Of a stretch of DNA of 64,000 bases, positions 53,286 through 63,651 are shown in pieces. The stretch's first letter is position 1; the number at the start of each line of letters is the position of its first letter. The notes below the pieces were generated by a model that ran no database searches, was not told the origin of the DNA, and saw only the letters and a list, made by a program, of their open reading frames with translations. The DNA lies in NCBI RefSeq assembly GCF_024347135.1, contig NZ_AP024907.1:239001-303000 (forward strand). The letters run 5' to 3'. This DNA comes from Vibrio spartinae (GTDB taxonomy: Bacteria > Pseudomonadota > Gammaproteobacteria > Enterobacterales > Vibrionaceae). A program made the translations under genes and the position numbers.

Positions 53286-55082
53286 TTATAAATCATACTG
53301 GTGAAGATGTTCCAAGAACTCATCTGCATCCATAAAACCAGTGATTCGGGCTTGAGGAACGCGCGTTCCTGTCGAATTCCAAAAGCTGAGCGTGGGTAAT
53401 CCGAGCACGCCTAAGTGGTTCAGCAGTGCTTTATTTTGCGCATTGTTTGCCGTGACATCGGCCTGAATGAGACGATAATTGGCGAGTTTTTGCTGTACGG
53501 TATGATCTGAGAACGTATATTTTTCGAACTCTTTACAGGCGACACACCAGTCAGCATAAAAATCGATCATCACGGGTTGTTGATTCGCTTTTGCTAAAGC
53601 CAGTTGTTGTGCCAGTTCATCGACATTCTGAACCTGAACAAAAGACAACGACTCAGCATGTGCTGGTGACGTGAAGATACCGGAATACAAAGCTACGGGT
53701 GTCAGTGAAAGCCCGACGCCAGCCAGAGACAAGACGAGGAGTAATGTTTTTCTGAACTGACTGGCCGCGGAACGGAGGCTGGTCAGCAATATCCATAGGA
53801 AAAGACTCACACCAAGCAAAGCCCATAAACTGACAGACCATAATTCGGGAATGATACGTTCCAGAAGGAAGATTGGGGCCGCAAGCAGGATGAAGCCAAA
53901 CAGCGTTTTGATTTTTTCCATCCATGGCCCCGATTTCGGTAGAAAACGCTGACCGAAGACCGCGATGATGATCAAAGGTACCCCCATACCGAGCCCTAAC
54001 AGATAAAGCGCGATACCACCGAGCATCAAATCCCCGGTCTGTGCCACGTATAGTAAAGCACCAGAGAGTGGTGCGGTGGTGCAGGGAGAACAGATCAGCC
54101 CTGAGATTGCGCCCATGATGAAAACACCAAACTGCCGACCACCGGACTGTTGTTGACTGAGGTTATTCAGGACGGTCTGCAAAGTCGCCGGCATTTGAAT
54201 GGTATAGAGACCAAACATGGAAAGTGACAGCAATATGAAAAGCAGGCTGAAAGCAATGAGGATGGTCGGGCTTTGCAGGGCTGCTTGAAATTGTAATCCC
54301 GCTGAGGCGACGACAAGTCCGAGTAATGTATAGGTGAGAGCCATGCCTTGAACATAAATCACGGCCAGTCCGAAAGCTTGTTTCTTATTGAGGTTGTTCT
54401 GACCCAGCACAATACTGGTGACAATCGGATACATCGGGAAAACACAAGGTGTGAAAGCTAATCCAATACCGAGAAACAAGAATAGCATGACCGTCCATAG
54501 ATTTTCTCCCAGTGCATCAGCTAACCGATTTTGTTCAGCCTGAGGCGGTTGGACGCTTTGTTTCGGTAACGGCTGATTTGACGGAGATGCGATCCCGTTT
54601 GATGCTGAATTCTCGGTATCCAGAGTCACCGTCGGAAGGGGGGCAATCGGTACAGAGCGTACTTCTGGCGGATAACAAAACCCCTGTGCGGCACAGCCTT
54701 GGTAGCTGACTTGAATCTCGGCATTTTTCCCCGCATCAGCCAGTTCCAAAGTGATTTGAAGGGGGGTGGTATAGATATTTACATCACCGAAAAATTCGTC
54801 ATGGTGCGATTCACCCTGACGCATGTGAGTTGAGACGATACGTACCTGTTGCGGGGCGAAATTCAATTTATGCTGATACAGATAGTAACCGGGTTGAATC
54901 TCCCAACTCAGCGTTAATTGATTTCCTTGTTGATAAGCGAGAAAGGGAAACGCTTGATCGACTGTCACGAATCGCGATTGATTCGGCGTAAAAGCAGAGG
55001 ACAACGGCGCAGCAAATTGTTGCGCCTGAAGGGGTAATAAGGCCGATACCAGCACTGTCAAAATGAGAAAAATTGAACGCAT
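53286..55082 (-). CDS. dsbD: Thiol:disulfide interchange protein DsbD
   Basis: 598 residues. Signal peptide, then a periplasmic alpha domain with cysteines in GCAAQGFCYPP. Eight membrane helices follow with the redox cysteines in FTPCVFPMYPI and LICSPCTTAPLSGAL. The C-terminal thioredoxin domain has YADWCVACKEFE (CVAC). It carries electrons from cytoplasmic thioredoxin to DsbC, DsbG and CcmG. In E. coli cutA sits immediately beside dsbD; here aspA is next with no cutA visible. Confidence 0.95.
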   Translation of the reverse strand: MRSIFLILTVLVSALLPLQAQQFAAPLSSAFTPNQSRFVTVDQAFPFLAYQQGNQLTLSWEIQPGYYLYQHKLNFAPQQVRIVSTHMRQGESHHDEFFGDVNIYTTPLQITLELADAGKNAEIQVSYQGCAAQGFCYPPEVRSVPIAPLPTVTLDTENSASNGIASPSNQPLPKQSVQPPQAEQNRLADALGENLWTVMLFLFLGIGLAFTPCVFPMYPIVTSIVLGQNNLNKKQAFGLAVIYVQGMALTYTLLGLVVASAGLQFQAALQSPTILIAFSLLFILLSLSMFGLYTIQMPATLQTVLNNLSQQQSGGRQFGVFIMGAISGLICSPCTTAPLSGALLYVAQTGDLMLGGIALYLLGLGMGVPLIIIAVFGQRFLPKSGPWMEKIKTLFGFILLAAPIFLLERIIPELWSVSLWALLGVSLFLWILLTSLRSAASQFRKTLLLVLSLAGVGLSLTPVALYSGIFTSPAHAESLSFVQVQNVDELAQQLALAKANQQPVMIDFYADWCVACKEFEKYTFSDHTVQQKLANYRLIQADVTANNAQNKALLNHLGVLGLPTLSFWNSTGTRVPQARITGFMDADEFLEHLHQYDL

Positions 55083-55244
55083 AATTGGACGTATTAAAGG
55101 ATATGTTTGACTCGAATGAACTCATCATAACGCAAGTTTTCCGACAAATGCGAGAGATAGAAGTCAGTCTTGGACAGATCGATCCAAGTATTCGACCAAA
55201 AGCCAGAAAAGCCGATGACTCTTTGATGATATGCTCAGAATGCA

Positions 55245-55254
55245 GGGGGGGGGG
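55245..55254 (+). repeat. Ten-base poly-G tract
   Basis: A run of ten Gs in the 273-base gap between dsbD and aspA. Such tracts can change length by slippage. It lies outside genes, about 160-170 bases upstream of dsbD, and downstream of aspA. A weak 78-residue open frame across it is not accepted as a gene. Confidence 0.85.
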
Positions 55255-55300
55255 AATTTGTGTAGAAAGGCAGAGGTTTGAGTTTACAGGCGTAGAAATA

Positions 55301-55336
55301 CATACTGCGATATCCGTGTAGGCATATCGCAGTATG
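55301..55336 (-). terminator. aspA terminator
   Basis: CATACTGCGATAT (55301-55313) pairs exactly with 55324-55336, loop of ten bases, 20 bases past the aspA stop. The minus-strand tail is TATTTCT, so the T-run is short but the 13-base-pair stem is strong. Confidence 0.75.
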
Positions 55337-55355
55337 TTTAACGCAGAAGAATCAC

Positions 55356-56801
55356 TTATTCGTAGCGTTTTGCTTTATATTGAGGATGTCTCAGATTTTC
55401 GACGGATAGAATTTCGTCTACTTCAGTTTCGGTGAGCAGACCGCGTTCCAGAATGACTTCACGGACACTCTTACCAGTTTGAGCACAGATTTTACCAACA
55501 ATATCACCTTCATGGTGACCGATATATGGGTTCAGGTAGGTCACAATTCCGATTGAGTTGAACACATAATTCTCACAAACTTCTTTGTTAACTGTAATAC
55601 CGTCAATACACTTATCGCGTAGATTGATACATGCATTGGACAGAATCGAGATTGACTCAAACATGGCCTGACCGATAACGGGTTCCATGACGTTCAGCTG
55701 GAGTTGTCCGCCTTCAGCGGCAAAAGAGATGGTATTGTCGTTACCCAGCACTTTAAAACATACCTGATTGACGACTTCAGGAACCACTGGGTTCACTTTC
55801 GCCGGCATAATGGATGAACCAGCTTGCAGTTCTGGCAGATTCAGTTCATTCAGTCCCGCTCTTGGCCCGGAAGAAAGCAGACGTAAATCGTTACAGATTT
55901 TAGAAAGCTTCACTGCCAGACGTTTGAGTGCACCATGCGTCATCACATAAGCACCACAGTCAGAAGTCGCTTCAATTAAGTCTTCTGCCGCAACAACGTC
56001 TACACCGGTGACGGCTGCCAGATGTTTGACTGCCAGCGCCTGATAGCCTTCAGCGGCATTCAGGCCTGTACCGATAGCGGTTGCACCCAAGTTGATTTCA
56101 AGCAGAAGCTTGGAAGTATATTCCAGCGCACGGATCTCTTCATTCAATGTCACCGCCCAAGCGTGGAACTCCTGACCGACGGTCATCGGTACAGCATCTT
56201 GGAGCTGAGTCCGGCCCATTTTGAGGATATCACTAAACTCATGGCTCTTAATTTCGAATGCTTCTTTGAGGTAAGCGACTGAACTAACAAGTTTTTGTAC
56301 GCTGTTAAACACTGCAATGCGGAACCCGGTTGGGTAAGCACAGTTGGTTGATTGACTCTTGTTGACATGATCATTGGGATTGATCACATCGTATTGTCCT
56401 TTTTCTTTCCCCATCAGTTCCAGAGCAAGATTGGCAATGACTTCGTTGGTGTTCATATTGACCGAAGTCCCTGCGCCGCCCTGAAATACATCTGACGGGA
56501 ATTGATCCATACACTTCCCTGTTTCGAGTATTACATCACATGCTTGGATAATATAAGATGCAATCTCTTTTGGAATCACGCCTAGTTCTTTGTTAGCAAG
56601 GGTTGCCGCTTTTTTGGTCATGACCATACCACGAACAAATTCAGGAACATCTGAAATCGTGGCATTGGAAATATTGAAGTTTTCTACAGCTCGTAAAGTG
56701 TGGATGCCGTAATATGCATCAGCAGGGACATGACGTTGACCGAGTAAATCTTCTTCCAGGCGGGTAGCGGTTTCAGCAACTGCTTCAGAGAGGGTAGTCA
56801 T
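55356..56801 (-). CDS. aspA: Aspartate ammonia-lyase
   Basis: 481 residues, typical AspA length. The fumarase/aspartase signature [12 protein letters not shown] is present, with the flexible-loop serine; [16 protein letters not shown] and [12 protein letters not shown] are substrate-binding blocks. It converts aspartate to fumarate and ammonia. Its neighbours dsbD and fxsA also flank aspA in E. coli, but a GGDEF gene is inserted on the fxsA side. Confidence 0.96.
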   Translation of the reverse strand: MTTLSEAVAETATRLEEDLLGQRHVPADAYYGIHTLRAVENFNISNATISDVPEFVRGMVMTKKAATLANKELGVIPKEIASYIIQACDVILETGKCMDQFPSDVFQGGAGTSVNMNTNEVIANLALELMGKEKGQYDVINPNDHVNKSQSTNCAYPTGFRIAVFNSVQKLVSSVAYLKEAFEIKSHEFSDILKMGRTQLQDAVPMTVGQEFHAWAVTLNEEIRALEYTSKLLLEINLGATAIGTGLNAAEGYQALAVKHLAAVTGVDVVAAEDLIEATSDCGAYVMTHGALKRLAVKLSKICNDLRLLSSGPRAGLNELNLPELQAGSSIMPAKVNPVVPEVVNQVCFKVLGNDNTISFAAEGGQLQLNVMEPVIGQAMFESISILSNACINLRDKCIDGITVNKEVCENYVFNSIGIVTYLNPYIGHHEGDIVGKICAQTGKSVREVILERGLLTETEVDEILSVENLRHPQYKAKRYE

Positions 56802-56990
56802 AGTATAGGATCCTTAGGTAACTCAACTTCGTAGTTATCAATTTATAGGGATTAATTCTTCAAAGAATCCATTCTGGTAGTGTTAACGTTTGGAAATCCG
56901 ACCGAAACGCGTAGAACATCATACTGAGTCTACTGGATAAAAAAAGTAGCTTGATCACCTTTTTCACTACCGACAATAACTTTATTGTTT

Positions 56991-58892
56991 TTAGCTATTT
57001 TGCACAACGCTCAACTGTTCGATTCCATGAGCGGAAACGCAATTTTTTCCTTTTTTCTTAGAACGATAGAGGGCTTTATCTGCATTGACGAAGGATTGAT
57101 GATGACTGGATGTGATTTCAGCAATTCCGATACTGATTGTGGTGTCGTATTCTTGCCATGACTCGATAGCAAGACTGATCCGTTCCATCAATTTCTGTGA
57201 TGTTGTGACATCGGCATGTTGAATGATAACCGCAAATTCATCGCCACCGATGCGCGAGACAAAATCAGTATCGCGCAGGATCGACAACATTTGATTTGCT
57301 AAACGTAGCAGGACCTGATCACCGACTGAATGGCCGTAAGTATCATTGATCCGTTTGAAGTCATCGACATCAATGATTGCCAGACAACTTTTGGGTTGAT
57401 TGCTATACCGTTCCTGCAATCTTGAATAGTGCAATAATGTTTGGTTAAATTTTTTCTTATTCCAGAGTCCGGTCATGATGTCCCGTTCATTCTTCTCTTT
57501 GAGCTCTAAAATCGCGTTGTAGTGCTCAGAGATATCACTGAATGAATAAACATAGTGACTAATCTGTTTGATGGAACCTTCAAGCGCCCGAACTTCCACT
57601 TTACAGACATGTGGTGGGTCCACATCACCAATCTGTACTTGGCCTTGCCATTCTCCGCTCGTTTGCAGTTGTTTGAGAATGTTTTTGTATTTTGCTGTGG
57701 CAGGTTGTAAATCGAGGATGTTTTTCCCTTGAATTTCAAACTGCTCGGTGCCGAAAAGTTTACAGAAACGGAGATTGGCCCGAAGAATGATATGGTTTGC
57801 GTTGGTGAGAGCGACAGCAACACTGTTGTCGAGCACGACTTGATTGAATGTTTGTTCCAGTCGATTGATGAGATAACTTTCCCATAATAGGGCAAAAAAA
57901 CCGGCAATAATGCCGAAGAAGAGCAACAGAATGATGACGGTCATCTGAATTTCTTTATCTCGCTGAGCAAACCCTTGCTTGATGAGGTGAGCTGGATACG
58001 TTGTCATCAGTGTGATGTCATGGCGATTACTGAATAGCGGGGCCTGAAATGGTTGAAACACATATAAGCCTTCAGTCGTTAGCAGGCTACCGGATTGATA
58101 GGGCGTTTGATGAATATACTCCCATAGTTTGGGGGCTTCATAAGCAAGGTTGATGTTTTCCCGCGCTTTGATCAGTTGGCCAAAGAGTTTATTTTTATTA
58201 CTACTGAGAATGTAATAGCCACTCTTATCAATAAAATCAACTGAGTAGCCTAGCTGATTCGATGTGATATTGTTGATAATGCCTAATACTTCAAGATTCG
58301 CAATGAAGTATCCCAAGCGTTGTTGGTTATGAACGATTGGATAGATTATGCGAAATCCCGGTTTGTATGGTGTCACAATTTGGCCGAATTCTCGTTCCAG
58401 ATCGATACCGAAATATCCTTGCTCACCTGAAGCAAGTCGTTGAGCATAATAAAAATAGTCTCGTTTACCTTTATCCTGTAACGCATTGTCCGGCACGATA
58501 TAGGGTTGAGTCATCTGCGGCGTATAATCGACACGAATGATTTCTTTCCCTTGATTATCGAGGTAGCGTAACTGATAGAAAAACTCGACATTTGCTGCTG
58601 TCAGATACCATTGATTTTTTAGATAATTCCGGTAGGTCTGATTACCAGTTTTTGCGAATTCGAGGAGCAAGGGAGAGTGGCTCAGTTGTGTAAAATTCTG
58701 TTGGATGAGCTTACTCAACTGGGTCGCTTTGGCTTCGATATGTCCAACATATTGTTTACTCTGTGTTTCGAGCTGTTGAATAAAGAACTGATGGGCTTCA
58801 TTGCTGAGGTGGAAATAGTATCCGCAAGGGATCACGGATAGACACAGCCATATCAATGTCATCTTTATGATGGTTCTTTTTGCTCTTTTCAT
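56991..58892 (-). CDS. Membrane diguanylate cyclase (dCache-PAS-GGDEF)
   Basis: 633 residues. Helix 1 near residues 9-27, a periplasmic dCache-like sensor (about 28-310) with YVVDN-like and GYFIANLEVLG strands, helix 2 near 315-337, a PAS domain (about 345-460), and a GGDEF domain. The active site is RIGGDEFAVI, intact, and the product-inhibition site RDTD precedes it by five residues. It should make cyclic di-GMP in answer to a periplasmic ligand. A ligand cannot be named. It could influence the exopolysaccharide loci in this window, which is speculation. Confidence 0.9.
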   Translation of the reverse strand: MKRAKRTIIKMTLIWLCLSVIPCGYYFHLSNEAHQFFIQQLETQSKQYVGHIEAKATQLSKLIQQNFTQLSHSPLLLEFAKTGNQTYRNYLKNQWYLTAANVEFFYQLRYLDNQGKEIIRVDYTPQMTQPYIVPDNALQDKGKRDYFYYAQRLASGEQGYFGIDLEREFGQIVTPYKPGFRIIYPIVHNQQRLGYFIANLEVLGIINNITSNQLGYSVDFIDKSGYYILSSNKNKLFGQLIKARENINLAYEAPKLWEYIHQTPYQSGSLLTTEGLYVFQPFQAPLFSNRHDITLMTTYPAHLIKQGFAQRDKEIQMTVIILLLFFGIIAGFFALLWESYLINRLEQTFNQVVLDNSVAVALTNANHIILRANLRFCKLFGTEQFEIQGKNILDLQPATAKYKNILKQLQTSGEWQGQVQIGDVDPPHVCKVEVRALEGSIKQISHYVYSFSDISEHYNAILELKEKNERDIMTGLWNKKKFNQTLLHYSRLQERYSNQPKSCLAIIDVDDFKRINDTYGHSVGDQVLLRLANQMLSILRDTDFVSRIGGDEFAVIIQHADVTTSQKLMERISLAIESWQEYDTTISIGIAEITSSHHQSFVNADKALYRSKKKGKNCVSAHGIEQLSVVQNS

Positions 58893-59193
58893 TATGCGAC
58901 TAACTGACTATTTATTTCTTAATAACGTAGATCAGGATCCGCGAAGATACCAGAGAGAATGGACTATTTCGGCTGATTATTTGACCACTTTGATTAATTT
59001 CGTTTGTAAAACAGTCCAGTGGAAAAGCAGCACAACGAGGCGATATTTTTTATTTTTCTTGGAAATTCTGTCTGTGGACTGATTTTGAGCAAGGACTGTT
59101 ATCAAAAGAGTAAAGAAGTGAAACACAGGGGTCGGTTTTATGAATAGATTTCGTTACACTCGACAGGTTTGCGGACCTATAGCAGGAGGCGCT

Positions 59194-59679
59194 GTGTTTC
59201 CCATTATCTTATGTTTGTTTATTGCTGTTCCAATCATTGAAATTGGTTTATTTATTCAGGTCGGTGGATATTTAGGGTTGTGGCCGACCATCGGTTTGGT
59301 TTTGATCACTGCGTTTGCCGGGGCATCTTTGGTTCGAAGTCAGGGGTTACAGACCTTGTTGACGATGCAACAGCGACTCCAAGATGGCGAACTACCGGCT
59401 CAACAGATTCTGGAAGGGGTACTGCTGGCAGTTGCCGGGGTACTGTTATTGACACCGGGTTTTATGACGGATTTGATGGGGATGTTTGTTTTGCTTCCGA
59501 GACCACGCGCGATACTGGCACGTAAGCTGATGGACAAAGTTGTCATTCAAGGGAATGTCCAACAGCCATTCGGTCCCAGAGCCAGAGGGCCCTATGATCG
59601 GGAATCTGATCGCGGTAACACTTACGAAGGTGAATATGATCGCAAAGACGATGATGATGATCATGATAAATTGAATTAA
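59194..59679 (+). CDS. fxsA: FxsA family membrane protein
   Basis: 161 residues. Hydrophobic N-terminus FPIILCLFIAVPIIEIGLFI, then VGGYLGLWPTIGLVLITAFAGASLVRSQG and LTPGFMTDLMGMFVLLP, all FxsA blocks; the tail is charged, ending in an Asp-rich DDDDDH stretch. In E. coli overproduction relieves phage T7 exclusion by the F plasmid. The start is GTG at 59194 with a perfect AGGAGG four bases upstream, giving the usual FxsA N-terminus. A longer reading from 59140 adds 18 residues absent from the family and is rejected. Confidence 0.9.
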   Translation: MFPIILCLFIAVPIIEIGLFIQVGGYLGLWPTIGLVLITAFAGASLVRSQGLQTLLTMQQRLQDGELPAQQILEGVLLAVAGVLLLTPGFMTDLMGMFVLLPRPRAILARKLMDKVVIQGNVQQPFGPRARGPYDRESDRGNTYEGEYDRKDDDDDHDKLN

Positions 59680-59733
59680 CGTAAAACTGCATTTAGAAAA
59701 TAACCACTAAAAATAAAAATAGGCGTCAATTCT

Positions 59734-60198
59734 ATGTTTCACATTGCATTATATTGTCCGAATATTGCCCAAAATACCGGTAATATCATTCGGTTATCAA
59801 CCAACAATGGCTGTCATCTCCACCTGATCGAGCCATTGGGTTTTGATCTTGAAGAAAAAAATCTGCGCCGGGCTGCCCTCGATTACAGAGATATGGCGAA
59901 GGTCAGTGTCCATCCGAACTACGAAGCATTCTTAGCTGCGATTGGTGAGCGACGGATCTTCGCACTGACGACCAAAGGCGCCAGACCTCATGATGAGCCA
60001 ACCTATCAAGCTGGTGATGTATTGCTATTTGGATCTGAAACGGCTGGTTTACCAGATGACATCCGTAATGGTTTCCCTGAAGAGCGCAGAATCCGGATCC
60101 CGATGCTGCCCAATGCGCGTAGCATGAACCTCTCGAATTCTGTGGCGGTTGTGAGTTACGAAGCGTGGCGTCAGCTCGGTTTCCCCGGCGGGAAGTGA
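59734..60198 (+). CDS. trmL: tRNA (cytidine/uridine-2'-O-)-methyltransferase TrmL
   Basis: 154-residue SPOUT methyltransferase. [11 protein letters not shown] near the N-terminus, [11 protein letters not shown] and [22 protein letters not shown] at the knot are TrmL signatures. It methylates the wobble base 34 of two leucine tRNAs. It is the last core gene before the accessory cluster on the right. Confidence 0.96.
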   Translation: MFHIALYCPNIAQNTGNIIRLSTNNGCHLHLIEPLGFDLEEKNLRRAALDYRDMAKVSVHPNYEAFLAAIGERRIFALTTKGARPHDEPTYQAGDVLLFGSETAGLPDDIRNGFPEERRIRIPMLPNARSMNLSNSVAVVSYEAWRQLGFPGGK

Positions 60199-60839
60199 TT
60201 TCGGCTCCAATATAGATAAATAATCATATTCAGAGTAGGTGTCCCTGATGTTGTATAGTTCAGGGATTACTTCCCTCCAATTGGTCGTTTATCGTTATCT
60301 AATTCCTCTCTTTAACCTTTGTATCAAGCAATCCGACCATTTCTTATTATATACAATCAATTGTTGATCATTTTGTTGAATTGTTACTGATGTTGTAGTA
60401 CATTATGCAAATTGTTGCTTTTGTGTTGTATTTTATTATGCTAAATACGTTACTGTTGAAACAATGAGTAATCTACTAGTGAATGCAAAAAATGCAAAAA
60501 GTGCTCAGTTGTAATTACTGATTGATAACTCGGAGAGTTAAGCATGACGGAGTCTGATTTCCAGAATTTATGATTTCATAGAAATGGAAAATAGAAATAT
60601 GAGTGTGAAATAATTTTAAATTTTAAATATTACTGATGAAATCAATAAGAAGCTTGATGTGTTATCTGAATCAAATAATTATTGATGGCTGGTTATTTCT
60701 GGTAAAAATAATCTTTGATTATTGATAGAAAATATAATAAATACCGTTTATTAATTTCATGGTAATTTTTTATTGTTATAAGATGTGATGTTCGCTTTAA
60801 AATATAGTTTAATTGTATTTAATAATAGAGGAGTTGGTT
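60199..60839. promoter_or_regulatory. 641-base AT-rich gap before the accessory cluster
   Basis: No gene seen. A seven-base-pair hairpin (TCCCTGA 60242-60248, TCAGGGA 60260-60266) may end trmL transcription. Further right are several TTGTTG-like repeats (60360-60430), a short tandem ATGCAAAAA repeat near 60485 and increasingly AT-rich sequence up to a GAGGAG ribosome site at 60828-60833. The composition change suggests this is the left edge of an inserted segment. Confidence 0.6.
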
Positions 60840-61517
60840 ATGTTTATCAATAAAGACGTTATAAAATTATTAGAAAGTAAGGTTCAAAATTTATTAGATA
60901 AAGAGTTTGAAAAAGACTCTGTAATGAGTGACTTTCATCAAACGGATTGGTTTAATAAAGAATATTACAAGCGTCACATTCTTGAGTGCGTTATTCGTAT
61001 TAATATGAATAATGAATTGGATGCAAGAGCCGTTGCTGTTGCATGTAAGGGAAATATTCCAGCAGCAAAAAAACTATCATATTATCTATATGATGAATTA
61101 GGTCATGATGAGATGTTTGCTCAGGACTTAACTAAGTATGGTTATTCCATATCTGATATAAAAGACGAGAATGCATTTCCTTCTACACTTAAATTAATGG
61201 GGTATCTGACTTATAGTGTTGAACGGTTTGGTCCATTGAGTGCAATTATTTGGGATTGGTTCCTAGAATATTATGGCGATAATTATAATCCTTTTATCAC
61301 TCAGAAAGCAGGGACTTATTTAGGTGGAGAGGAAGTTAGTGGAGCTGCATCACACGTTGCATTTGATGAAGCTGAAGATCATAGTGGTATGATGACGGAA
61401 ATGCTATCAACGGTTATTAAAAGTGAACATGATCTAAAGAATGCAATTCAATATATTGAAACATTTATACCTATGATTGGTGAATACTTTAGTGAGTTAA
61501 AAGAAAACACTTTATAA
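60840..61517 (+). CDS. Heme-oxygenase-like (TenA/PqqC-fold) diiron-type protein
   Basis: 225 all-helical residues. Candidate metal ligands are E86 and H89 in DELGHDEMF and H172, D176 and H181 in HVAFDEAEDH; with an early Glu such as E49 this fits the heme-oxygenase-like diiron oxygenase/oxidase pattern (relatives include UndA, SznF and RohS central domains). Such enzymes oxidise amines, cleave C-C bonds or form N-oxides in natural product pathways. The ATG at 60840 has GAGGAG six bases upstream, so I reject the start at 60813. The next gene encodes a plausible electron donor. A cofactor-free PqqC-like role is the main alternative. Low GC unlike the trmL side. Confidence 0.7.
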   Translation: MFINKDVIKLLESKVQNLLDKEFEKDSVMSDFHQTDWFNKEYYKRHILECVIRINMNNELDARAVAVACKGNIPAAKKLSYYLYDELGHDEMFAQDLTKYGYSISDIKDENAFPSTLKLMGYLTYSVERFGPLSAIIWDWFLEYYGDNYNPFITQKAGTYLGGEEVSGAASHVAFDEAEDHSGMMTEMLSTVIKSEHDLKNAIQYIETFIPMIGEYFSELKENTL

Positions 61518-61539
61518 TTATTGATAATAGTGATGTAAT

Positions 61540-62421
61540 ATGCCTGAGGTTAAAATTAAAATAGCTGATTTAAATATAACAGCTAGTATAGAAGATAATT
61601 TAATCGAACATATCCCAAGTAATTACATTACAAAGGGGTGTCTTAATGGTGTATGCCGAGTCTGTCGATGTAAGCTTGTCTCTGGTCAAGTTATAGAGAA
61701 TGGTAAGATAATAAACACCCCGAATATATTTTTACCTTGTATTAGCAAACCATTGACAGATATCTCCATCGAGTCTCATGTTGGTAATTTTTCTATTGGT
61801 TCAATTAAGAGTGTTGAATATATTGATAACTCCATTATAGAGATAAAGATAAACGTGAAAAAACAGTTTTTCACTTCAAAGTCGATAGTGAATATTTTTC
61901 ATAATGACTACTCTATCTCTCGAAGTTATTCATTAGTAACAATGTATAAAGATGGATTTAACCTCCTCCGTATACATGTAAAGCTTAAAGAAAATGGCAT
62001 TTTTTCTAACTGGTTTATGACCTTGAAACCTGATGACCAGATCAAATATCAAATTATCAATATACCTGTACCAAGATATCAGGAAATGAGTAGATATATT
62101 AATATTATTTCTGCTGGGAGTGGCATGGGAGCAGCGCTCTCAAGAGGGATTGAACTTTCAGAAAAGCATGAGTTAGATGGGATAAATATAGTTGCAATAA
62201 ATAGAAATAATTTGAGCACTTATCATGAAAATTGTATTAACGACTTAAAGCATCACGTTAATTGTGGCGTTCATATTAGGAACGTTCATTTTACTGATTG
62301 GATTCATCATGATATCGAGAAATTTATAGAGAAGAAGTTTTTCACAGTGTCTGTAGGTTCGACAATTATTACAAAAAAGGTTGTACAGCTTGATGAAAAA
62401 GAAATTGAGTCTTTTGGCTAG
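61540..62421 (+). CDS. 2Fe-2S ferredoxin fused to flavin/NAD reductase
   Basis: 293 residues. An N-terminal plant-type ferredoxin has cysteines C34, C39, C42 and C67 (C-x4-C-x2-C-x24-C). Then comes an FNR-like beta-barrel with RSYSLV as the FAD-binding RxYS motif, and an NAD(P) domain beginning IISAGSGMGAALSRG. The order matches phenol hydroxylase or methane monooxygenase reductases and the E3 sugar reductase. It most likely passes electrons from NAD(P)H to the preceding diiron-type protein. The Cys spacing before the last ligand is a little short and the C-terminal half diverged. It lies 22 bases after that gene. Confidence 0.78.
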   Translation: MPEVKIKIADLNITASIEDNLIEHIPSNYITKGCLNGVCRVCRCKLVSGQVIENGKIINTPNIFLPCISKPLTDISIESHVGNFSIGSIKSVEYIDNSIIEIKINVKKQFFTSKSIVNIFHNDYSISRSYSLVTMYKDGFNLLRIHVKLKENGIFSNWFMTLKPDDQIKYQIINIPVPRYQEMSRYINIISAGSGMGAALSRGIELSEKHELDGINIVAINRNNLSTYHENCINDLKHHVNCGVHIRNVHFTDWIHHDIEKFIEKKFFTVSVGSTIITKKVVQLDEKEIESFG

Positions 62422-62433
62422 TAGGATGAAAAT

Positions 62434-63651
62434 ATGAGCATTGTCGTAATTGATCCGGTTTCATCTGGAATCGCTTATATACATGCAGCTGTAGAAATGG
62501 AAGTTGATTTACATGTTCTTTGTCTTGATGAAGGAGAAAGGAAGCTATCTCCTAAGTTGAGGCATTTAGTGAAATCAGTTGTCAAGGTTGATTCAAGAGA
62601 TATTGAATCACTGATAAGTGCGATTGAAAAAATTGGAGATGTTCAAGCCATTCTTCCTGGTTCTGAGTATACGGTTTCAGTTTGCGCTCAACTGGCGAAG
62701 CATTTTGGCTTGCCCGGTTTAAATCGTGATACTGTAGCATTTGTACGTGATAAATATGCGTTTAGACATAAGATAAAAGAACAAAAATTGAGTCATATTC
62801 GGTATTTCTTGATTGATATTAACACTAATTTACAAGCATTGAATGTGCCGGTGGAATTTGATTTTCCAGCAGTTATAAAACCAGTCGATATGTCTGGTAG
62901 TACTGAAGTTAAACGAATTGATAGCTTTGATGAGTTGGTTTCGTTTATGCAGAATTTATCGCAGCGTGAAATTAGTGATTTGGACTACGTATCATCAGGT
63001 AAATTTATTGTTGAGGAGTACATTCCAGGCGATGAATTTAGTGTAGAGGGCGTTGTTATTGATGATAAGATAGAAATCTTATCAATTACAGAGAAAATAT
63101 TGGGTGAAGAGCCTTATTTTGTCGAACTTGGACATATTGTTGGGAATCAAGTATGTGAAACAATATCAAATCGTGTAAGTCAATATGCGAAATTTATTGT
63201 TCAAGCGATAGGAATAAACATAGGTCCTTTTCATTTGGAGTTGAGAGTTCGTCCAGATGGTCAGCCTGTTGCTATTGAAATCGCTGCAAGAATGCCTGGC
63301 GATAAGATTGTGGAATTAATTAAACAGTCTAGTGGTATAGATTTAGCTCAAATGACTATTGCTGCGTATGTAAATAAAAAAATGTCCAAGGAACCTTGTT
63401 CCAATGGTATTTCTGCTATTTCATTTATATCCAGAGGAATAAAAGAGCGTTTTACAGAATTAAATTCAATTGATAAATATAAGAATCATAAATATTTCAA
63501 GAATTGTGAAATATACTTTAATCATGGTGATATATTGGGTAGTCATCAAGACTGGACTTCTCGTATTGGACACTTTATTTTCTTTGGTGATAATTATCAT
63601 GAAATTAAAGATGTAGTGTATGAGTTAAATCGTGAAGTGGGGCTAATATGA
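62434..63651 (+). CDS. ATP-grasp ligase
   Basis: 405 residues with an ATP-grasp fold. PAVIKPVDMSGS is the ATP-binding lysine strand, KFIVEEYIPGDEFSVEG the hinge, and PVAIEIAARMPGD the Mg-binding Glu and Arg block. The N-terminal part (AILPGSEYTVSVCAQLAKHFGLPG) is the usual pre-ATP-grasp domain. These enzymes join a carboxylate to an amine through an acyl phosphate, often making dipeptides or amides in natural product clusters; substrates are unknown. AGGATG precedes the start by about eight bases. It overlaps a second ATP-grasp gene by four bases. Confidence 0.83.
   Translation: MSIVVIDPVSSGIAYIHAAVEMEVDLHVLCLDEGERKLSPKLRHLVKSVVKVDSRDIESLISAIEKIGDVQAILPGSEYTVSVCAQLAKHFGLPGLNRDTVAFVRDKYAFRHKIKEQKLSHIRYFLIDINTNLQALNVPVEFDFPAVIKPVDMSGSTEVKRIDSFDELVSFMQNLSQREISDLDYVSSGKFIVEEYIPGDEFSVEGVVIDDKIEILSITEKILGEEPYFVELGHIVGNQVCETISNRVSQYAKFIVQAIGINIGPFHLELRVRPDGQPVAIEIAARMPGDKIVELIKQSSGIDLAQMTIAAYVNKKMSKEPCSNGISAISFISRGIKERFTELNSIDKYKNHKYFKNCEIYFNHGDILGSHQDWTSRIGHFIFFGDNYHEIKDVVYELNREVGLI

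Noticed and set aside
55085..55321. 78-residue frame between dsbD and aspA crossing the poly-G tract
   Set aside because: It runs through the aspA terminator hairpin and matches no family; its CxxC-like ECRGGGIC stretch arises from the G-run.
59140..59193. Upstream ATG start for fxsA
   Set aside because: A perfect AGGAGG precedes the GTG at 59194, and family members begin there.
60813..60839. Upstream start for the heme-oxygenase-like protein
   Set aside because: The extra residues are encoded across the GAGGAG ribosome site of the ATG at 60840.
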